Under the pieces are notes generated by a model that worked only from the letters and a program-made list of their open reading frames with translations, did no database searches and was not told where the DNA came from. From Sialis fuliginosa (taxonomy: Eukaryota > Arthropoda > Insecta > Megaloptera > Sialidae), in NCBI GenBank assembly GCA_961205875.1, contig OY540811.1, positions 34,441,340-34,505,339 of the forward strand: a stretch of DNA of 64,000 nt, given 5' to 3'. This document shows, piece after piece, positions 57,584 to 64,000 of the stretch (positions are counted from its first letter, which is position 1; each line of letters opens with the position of its first letter). Position numbers and translations under genes: made by a program.

Positions 57584-58941
57584 CAGGGTGTCCCAAGACT
57601 GTGTCAAAGTTCAATATTTCATTTATTATAACAAATGGAAGAAAACTTTAAATACAAAAGTTGTTAGGTTAGACGAGCCGCATATTTTAAAAATAGTTAT
57701 ATTTATATAGGTTGTCCCATAAGTGCGTTACAAATCAAAGTTATATTTTTTTAAATACAATGCGGATACTTTTGATCGATAATCTAAAAGCATTTATTTT
57801 TCTGGATATTTTGATATAAGCATGTGTAGGTTTATACTGAGCGGTTAAGAAATTATGACCATTTTTGTAAGAAAATTGGGTTATTTTCAACACCTTGTAA
57901 TTTTCTAATTACAACAAAAAAACTTTTGTTTTCTGCTAAAAATAATTTTGGCATATGCTCTATTATTGCGATATTACATCAAACATTTACAAAATTGTAT
58001 TCTTTGTACAGGGTGTATCAAAACTCTGAACTTAACTTTTTTCAAAATTTTCAAATGGAACACCCTATATATTTTTACATTTTCGAATTGCCTGTTTAAT
58101 TCTAAATACATTTTATAAACTATGTTCTATACCTAAATCCAGCCGTTAAAAAGTTTATTTGAAGATTTTTTAAATCTTAACATGTTTTATAAATACAATA
58201 CAACTTTATTATTATCTATAAAACAATTTGCTAGAACTTACAAACTTTAACAATATGAAAATCTAGAAATTAAATAAACAAAACGATACACAAACGTTAA
58301 TTTTTTTTGTTCAAAATGTCCACCAACGGCGTTAAGACCTATCATTCAAATTCAATTAAATCTTCAAATAACTTTTTAACGGCTGGATTTAGGTATAGAA
58401 CATAGTTTATAAAATGTATTTAGAATTAAACAGGCAATTCGAAAATGTGAAAATATATAGGGTGTTCCATTTGAAAATTTTGAAAAAAGTAAAGTTCAGA
58501 GTTTTGATACACCCTGTACAAAGAATACAATTTTGTAAATGTTTGATGTAATATCGCAATAATAGAGCATATGCCAAAATTATTTTTTGCAGAAAACAAA
58601 AGTTTTTTTGTTGTAATTAGAAAATTACAAGGTGTTGAAAATAACCCAATTTTCTTACAAAAATGGTCATAATTTCTAAACCGCTCATTATAAACTTACA
58701 AATCCTTATATCAAAATATCCAAAAATATAAATGCTTTTAGATTATCAATCAAAAATATACGCATTGTATTTAAAAAAACATAACTTTGATTTGTAACAC
58801 ACTTATGGGACACCCTATATAAATATAACTATTTTTAAAATATGCGGCTTGTCTAACCTAACAACTTTTGTATTTAAAGTTTTCTTCTATTTGTTATAAT
58901 AAATGAAATATTGAACTTTGACACAGTCTTGGGACACCCTG
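57584..58941. mobile_element. mariner-type palindromic element, copy 2, 1358 bp
   Basis: The same family as 37564..38906, with ends CAGGGTGTCCCAAGACTGTG and TA on both sides. It interrupts the fifth 408 bp unit. The next unit start is at 58991, which is 1768 bp after 57223: 408 plus 1358 plus a 2 bp duplication. The arms contain internal CAGGGTGTATCAAAACTCTG and AACACCCTATATATTTTT motifs. No transposase was seen. Confidence 0.88.
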
Positions 58942-58943
58942 TA

Positions 58944-59990
58944 TGTATATAGAAACCTTGTTTATAATTTAGTCAGTTAAAAATAATTGTACAGAAGCGT
59001 ATTGAGTGATTTTTGACTCCCGTGTATTAAACTAATTAAAAACAACCCCCTTACTCGTATAGGTGACGTGTTAATTACGATTTTCTATTATGAATAAATA
59101 GTGAAAAAGAAACAAAATCAATATCCACCTCTTACACAATAATAATATACCTTAGATATTATTACTAAATTAAATAAATTTTAAAAATGTACAGATGTAT
59201 ATCAAGTGATAATATGGGCCTGTATTCTTAAAATAACAAATTCACGTATACCTACTATTTAGAAACATTGAATATTATTTAATCGATTTGCGTTCAATTT
59301 ATGGTAAACAGTTCAATGTAAAACAATGTTATATTACATTCTTTCATCACGTGACAGAGGCGAGTTTATTAATTAAACACGGGCCTCAAAAATCACTCAA
59401 TAAGGTTCTGTACAATTATTTTTAACTGACTAAATTATAAACAAGGTTTCTATATACATATGTGTATTTGTTGTTTTAACAATACGGGCCTAAAATATCA
59501 CTTAATACATGCCTGAACTTTTTATTTCATTCTATTAAATTAAATAATAATATCTTATGTTTATATGCAGTATTTATTGTAAATATTGAATTTTTCTGTT
59601 TCGCTACTTATGGTATTCATTACAGAAAATCGTAAATATCTCGACTCCTGTGCTAGATAGAGGGTTGTTTTGCCCCCCATTCCCCTAGAATCCTATAGTA
59701 TTTTTCCCGCCGGATCCAATGAGACCAGTTACAACCCTCCATCTGTGACAGGGGGCGAGTTGTGAGTTTATTAATTAGTTTAATACACGGGTCTCAATAA
59801 TTACTCAATACGCTTCTGTACATTTTTTTTAATTGATTAAATAATAAATAAGGTTTATATATATTATTTATATGTAATGTGTATTTATTATTTTAATAAT
59901 TTGGGCCTAAAATCTAACTTAATACGCATCTGTACATTTTTTTTAATTGATAAAATTAGAAAACAAGGTTTCTATATAATAATATATTAT
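58944..59990. repeat. rest of the array and inverted unit of element B
   Basis: After the insertion the interrupted unit resumes (TGTATATAGAAACC...). It then becomes a diverged stretch (about 59040-59340). From about 59350 an inverted copy of the 408 bp unit runs to the inner arm near 59830. Confidence 0.75.
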
Positions 59991-60061
59991 ATAATATTTT
60001 CATAATTGATTTGACCTTAATACGTATAAGAAAGTCCAGTGGAGTCTGTGACAATAATAAT

Positions 60062-60436
60062 ACATTAATTGTTTTACGATAAATTGTTTTACGATAAATT
60101 GCTCTACGATAAATTGTTTTACGATAAATTGTTTTACGATAAATTGTTTTACGATAAATTGTTCTACGATAAATTGTTTTACGATAAATTGTTTTACGAT
60201 AAATTGTTCATACGGTAAATTGTCCATACGATAAATTGTTCTTACGATAAATTGTTTTACGATAAATTGTTCTTACGGTAAATTGTCCATACGATAAATT
60301 GTTCTTACGATAAATTGTTTTACGATAAATTGTTCTTACGGTAAATTGTTCATACGATAAATTGTTCGTTCGGTAAATTGTTTTACGATAAACTGTTGTA
60401 CGATAAACTGTTTACGATAAATTGTTTACGATAAAT
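60062..60436. repeat. right 15 bp array of element B
   Basis: About 24 units, mostly GATAAATTGTTTTAC with some GATAAATTGTTCTTAC, the inverse of the left array. Confidence 0.88.
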
Positions 60437-60456
60437 TGACCGGAACCCAAGTAAGT

Positions 60457-61380
60457 ATAGTGAAGCCGATTTTTTTTCGAACTCCGGATTTTGACGGAAT
60501 TATCTATTTTGACGGAATTATCTATTTTGACCTTCCCTTAATCCATTCTGACTATTTTCGCCATGATGTCTGTGTGTCCGTCTGTCGGTCTGTCTGTCTG
60601 TAAGCGCTGTAACTCAAATACGACAAATCGTAGAAGGGTGATATTTTATATTTAATATTAATTTTTGGCTGGGAAGAAAACGTCCTATTTTTGAAAACGA
60701 TCTTTCAACCGGATACGGATGTTTACCTACGTCGATTTTTTAATTTTTCGAATTACTCTGAAACAGTGCGAAATAGAGAAAAATGGTCAAGTTAAAAAAT
60801 GTAGGTAATATCTATATCTATAATTTATTTTCTATTCATTTTTTTGTAAAAACGAATTTTTGAAGAAAAAAATGTATTATAATTCAAATGGTTCATAACA
60901 GAGGAGAAATATCTGCCATGAGTGTCATGGGACTTTCTTATACGTATTTCAGAGATTGAACAGTGTGTGTATTTGCCGTAGGTACCATGGGACTTTCTTA
61001 TACGTAATACTGAGAGTGAACTGTGTAGGTGATTCTAAATAATTACATAAAAAAATTATTTCTGGCTAAATCATAAATGTTGGAAAAAAATGTATGGCGA
61101 ATAAATTATAGATAATAACATACTCGACATTTTTTTCTTATTTCAAAAATAATTCAAAAATCCAAAAATTTACAAGAGTAAACATCCGTTTTCAGTTATT
61201 ACGTTAAAAAAATCACTTGTTATATAATGGAGAGAATAATATTACCTATAGATGTATATTATTCATTTTGTTCTATCTTGTTAGTTTGTTAGAAATGTTT
61301 TAATAAACAAAAAATCACGTATACAATTCACTGTTAGGTTAGGTATAAGAAAGTCCCGTGGTTCCCAAGGCAGATATTTT
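60457..61380 (+). repeat. dispersed repeat R2, copy 2, right part
   Basis: It runs from TATAGTGAAGCCGATTTTTT to TCCCGTGGTTCCCAAGGCAG, matching 14684..15616, with an extra tandem of GGACTTTCTTATACGTA near 60930-61010. Confidence 0.72.
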
Positions 61381-62105
61381 TTGCATAAAATGTTAGTGAA
61401 ACATGCAAAGTCCAAAAATTTTAGAGCGAAATTTGCAATCCTTAGTTATAGCCTGGGAACGCTACTGTGTTATGAACTCTACCAAAACTATTTGATCGAT
61501 TATTTTGAAGTTTTGCACATTTATAGAAAACATAATTACCTTCTATGTGAACCAAATTTATTTTAAAAAAATGCTTTTTCATGAACAAATATAGTAAAAA
61601 TTTCATGAAAAATCGAACATTTTTTTCAAACACATACTGTTTTTTTTTAATTGGATTTCGTAGATTCACATAGAATGTGTGGGTCTTAAAAATCGAATAC
61701 TTGTTGTTTCCAATCTATGTAGCAGATGCTACGATGCGATGTACGCAGTGGAATAAGCCTCGTTTACATCTGACATTTATTACATGCTATTTATGTCCGA
61801 CATTTATTTTGACTAATGTAAACTCTATAGAATATATGTCTGACACTTGTATATTCACTAGGGTATTTGACAGTATTAACAATTAATTACAAAGTATTGT
61901 GTATTTTTATTTGTGACAAATTCAAAATTATTGAACGTGTGTATACCGCTGATTTGTTTCTGGAAACGTGGCAACGCTGTATTCAATGTTTTCACCTCAG
62001 TTTATAGGAGAAAAGGTCCCCAGCATCCAGTATAAATTTGACCGTGATCGGTTGCACACGTATTGTTTGGCGTCAATTTTTGTGTTAGTATTTTTATTGC
62101 TTGTC
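61381..62105. other. spacer upstream of a mariner remnant
   Basis: No recognised gene. Open frames at 61381-61566 and 61677-61886 resemble nothing known and have no supporting signals. Confidence 0.45.
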
Positions 62106-62110
62106 AAAAA

Positions 62111-62450
62111 TGGAGTGAGCAACGAACCAACATCAAGATTCTTGTCAAAATGTGCGCCAGTTTTTGGCTAACAACATCATCACAATGAAACACCCCCTCT
62201 ATTTACCTGACAGCCCCATGTAACTTTTTTTTGTTCCCCAAAGTGAAATTGACGATACGGGATCATCATTTTCTGGATGTTGAAACCATTCAACGCACTA
62301 TGACAAACTGCATTAAGAGCTAGATTCATGCAACGCTGTTTTAAAGAATGGGAAAAACGTTGGGGCCAGTGTATTACCTCGGGGAGGACTTTGACTTTTT
62401 GTAGAATAATAATGCGATTTTTATTTTTTATTAACTCAGTGCACGAACTT
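62111..62450 (+). pseudogene. internally deleted mariner (Mos1-like) transposase remnant
   Basis: The first codons, read with a frame change, give SEQRTNIKILVKM, resembling the mariner N-terminus. This runs straight into RQFLANNIITMKHPLYLPDS and later QRCFKEWEKRWGQCITSG, which match the C-terminal third of mariner transposases (SPDLAPCD context, then FxxWxKRWxxCI). The middle, including the first two catalytic aspartates, is deleted, and stops and frameshifts interrupt what remains. The antisense frame at 62180-62488 is a shadow of it. Confidence 0.72.
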
Positions 62451-62470
62451 TTTGAACAGACGAGTAAACT

Positions 62471-63159
62471 AATAAATTTGCGGACCATTTTGGCATATTT
62501 TGTGGTATCGCAGAGATCAATAAATTTAACAATTATTATGTTCGATTTAATTAAAAGGGAAACAAAAGAATAGTTATACAGTGTACATATATTTAACTTA
62601 ATATATATTTTACCCTACATTATAAAATTCAAAAAGAAAAGTCAGACGACTTATTTCCCCCGATAATGATAAAAAACCAACACACAAGAAAGCTAACAAC
62701 TGCTGGTTTCTAGACATGATAAATTACTGATAAACTCAACTTCCCGAACATAATTATTAGATTATTAATCATCTCACGGGCTTATCTCGCACTTGTACGT
62801 TACGCCAACACACACACAGACACACACACACATTGCGCAAAAGTAAAGATCTATATATTATGTGATCATGGAACCTACAAACTCTATATCCATATTTACT
62901 TAAACATGTATGATATTTTCGATTATACTATCTAAATAAAATATCTGATATGTCCACTATCAATATCAATACTAATGTATGTATTAATATTTATATTAAT
63001 ATAAATCTGTAGCCTATGTTTGTACAATTTACATATTTTAGACATTTTTAAGTCTATATAACCGCGACGTTTTATAGGCAATATAATCCATTTTGATAGT
63101 GTTTGATAGGGCTGTACACGATTGAAACAAAACGAGACTTAGGTATGTCTCGTCTCAGT
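62471..63159. other. spacer; CA microsatellite at about 62810-62833
   Basis: AT-rich, with a short imperfect ACACACAC run. Nothing else was recognised. Confidence 0.45.
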
Positions 63160-63860
63160 TTTTAGGGTTTCGTAGAAAACTTGGAACTCTACGCTCTGTC
63201 TGTCTGCCTGTATAGTTTTTATACCGATTAAGATGAAAATTGGTATACGGACGTAGGTTGGCAACCCAAAAACAGAAATGATGAGATTTTTGAAAGAACA
63301 TTTTTGGACCCCCTTTCCATAGACTGAAATTAATGTATATTAAAAAAATCACTTAATTCATTGATTTAGATAGGTATCCTAAAACGCATCAAAAAATGTC
63401 CTAGGATTTTTTGATTTTAACCCTTCAGTCACGATATATTTGCGTTCAAATTCATTATCAAACCGCCCCCTCCCCTCTATTTTTTAAATTACCGATATAA
63501 AAAATCTAAAAAAATCGAGAGTGTAGCTTTTAATTAGTAATTTCACTGAAAATTATAACGAACATTGTTAAAAAAATTTTGGACCCCCTCCCATAAACTG
63601 AAAAGTTTACATACGTTTTTTTTCTCACTTACCCCATTGAGTGGGTTGTCTTTAGAAAGGTCTCTTAAAATGTAAATAATTTTAACCCTTCAGTCACGAT
63701 ATGTTTGCTTTTAAATGTCGTTATCAGAGCGTCCCTCACCCTGTAATTTCTAAACTATCAATTCAAAAAAACTGAATAAATTTTAGAATGTAACTTTTAA
63801 TTAGTACTTTCAATGAAAATTATAATGAACACTGTAGCAAAAGTAGTTTATGAAAAATTT
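63160..63860 (-). repeat. dispersed repeat R3, two tandem units
   Basis: Two ~270 bp units (about 63290-63540 and 63570-63840) each contain GGACCCCCT, a CTTA/TTCA-rich middle and AACCCTTCAGTCACGATAT. They match 42880-43160 in inverted orientation. The segment begins near TTTTTAGGGTTTCGTAGAAA and a CTGT microsatellite, a common layout of insect dispersed repeats. Confidence 0.6.
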
Positions 63861-64000
63861 TGAAATAACTTTTTTTTATAAATCGTAGTGAGAATGCTTA
63901 CGGAGCCCTATCATGTGCATACACACTTGGCCGTTTTATTGTAATTCAATCCAGTCTCGATCTCGACATTTACAATTACATAGTTAGGGAGGTAGTGGCA
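63861..64000. other. end of window, nothing recognised
   Basis: Short AT-rich tail; no gene visible. Confidence 0.4.

Larger units (their letters stand above)
54932..60448. mobile_element. foldback element B with 15 bp terminal arrays and 8 bp TSD, 5517 bp
   Basis: AAGTAAGT lies on both sides (54924-54931 and 60449-60456) and the element splits an R2 repeat at that point. The ends are GATTTGCGGTCAATTTATCG on the left and, read inward from the right, GGGTTCCGGTCAATTTATCG. Each end then has a long array of 15-16 bp units (ACAATTTATCGTAAA). Next come ~240 bp inverted inner arms (CAGACTCCACTGGACTTTCT and its inverse), then a 408 bp tandem array on the left and one inverted unit on the right. A mariner-type palindrome is inserted in the array. 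No transposase frame was found. It is the same family as element A. Confidence 0.78.

Noticed and set aside
62180-62488. Minus-strand 102-codon gene
   Set aside because: It lies antisense to a recognisable mariner transposase remnant on the plus strand.
12593-64000. Next DIP exon (expected to carry the second cysteine of Ig domain 3)
   Set aside because: Scanning by eye for the conserved YRC-type text with splice sites gave nothing convincing. A profile search would be needed to exclude it.

Overview
The window looks like an AT-rich stretch of an insect nuclear genome in which host coding sequence is sparse. Two lines of evidence support this. First, two properly spliced plus-strand exons (8833..8961 and 12473..12592) encode part of the second and third Ig domains of a lachesin / Dpr-interacting-protein (DIP) neuronal adhesion protein. 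Second, almost everything else is arthropod-type transposon DNA: mariner, hAT, piggyBac-like, Helitron, Penelope-like and Gypsy elements. The order of insect cannot be fixed from the sequence alone.

Host genes. The DIP-like exons are joined by a 3.5 kb intron, and neither the upstream nor the downstream exon of the gene was found. On the minus strand there is an intact single-exon alpha-1,4-galactosyltransferase-like gene (33513..34556, 347 codons). About 13 kb away lies a frameshifted paralogue in the same orientation (47719..48737). If the next DIP exon lies beyond position 64000, both would sit inside a DIP intron on the opposite strand; that is inference.

Layout. 1-8150: a small foldback repeat, a 1.6 kb hAT-type element with a 317 bp hAT-type MITE inside it, a short palindromic MITE and a 4.6 kb palindrome with TA target duplication. 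8.8-12.6 kb: the host exons. 13.5-15.6 kb: dispersed repeats. 15.7-22.05 kb: a nearly complete minus-strand Gypsy-type LTR retrotransposon. 22-24.2 kb: dispersed and ~120 bp tandem repeats. 24.4-27.3 kb: two head-to-tail minus-strand Helitron copies. 27.3-28.9 kb: a foldback element. 29.0-32.4 kb: foldback element A, with 15 bp arrays at its ends, an 8 bp target duplication, and Helitron-like and hAT-like DNA inside. 32.7-33.5 kb: a TA-flanked foldback. 33.5-34.6 kb: the galactosyltransferase. 35-36.7 kb: a Penelope-like relic. 36.8-39.7 kb: a palindrome with a mariner-type palindrome nested in it. 39.7-44.6 kb: TTAA-flanked piggyBac-type elements, a GC-rich MITE and Helitron tails. 45.8-47.7 kb: a possible LTR fragment and a mariner transposase relic. 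47.7-48.7 kb: the galactosyltransferase pseudogene. 49.1-50.4 kb: element C. 51-54.8 kb: dispersed repeats and foldbacks. 54.9-60.4 kb: foldback element B. 60.5-64 kb: repeats and an internally deleted mariner.

The most notable result is a family of foldback elements (A and B). Their long inverted ends are arrays of related 15 bp repeats, they share terminal sequence, and both have 8 bp target duplications. Element B also holds a near-identical 408 bp tandem array. That array carries a 1358 bp mariner-type palindrome, and the neighbouring array units supply an exact empty site. No transposase for A or B was seen.
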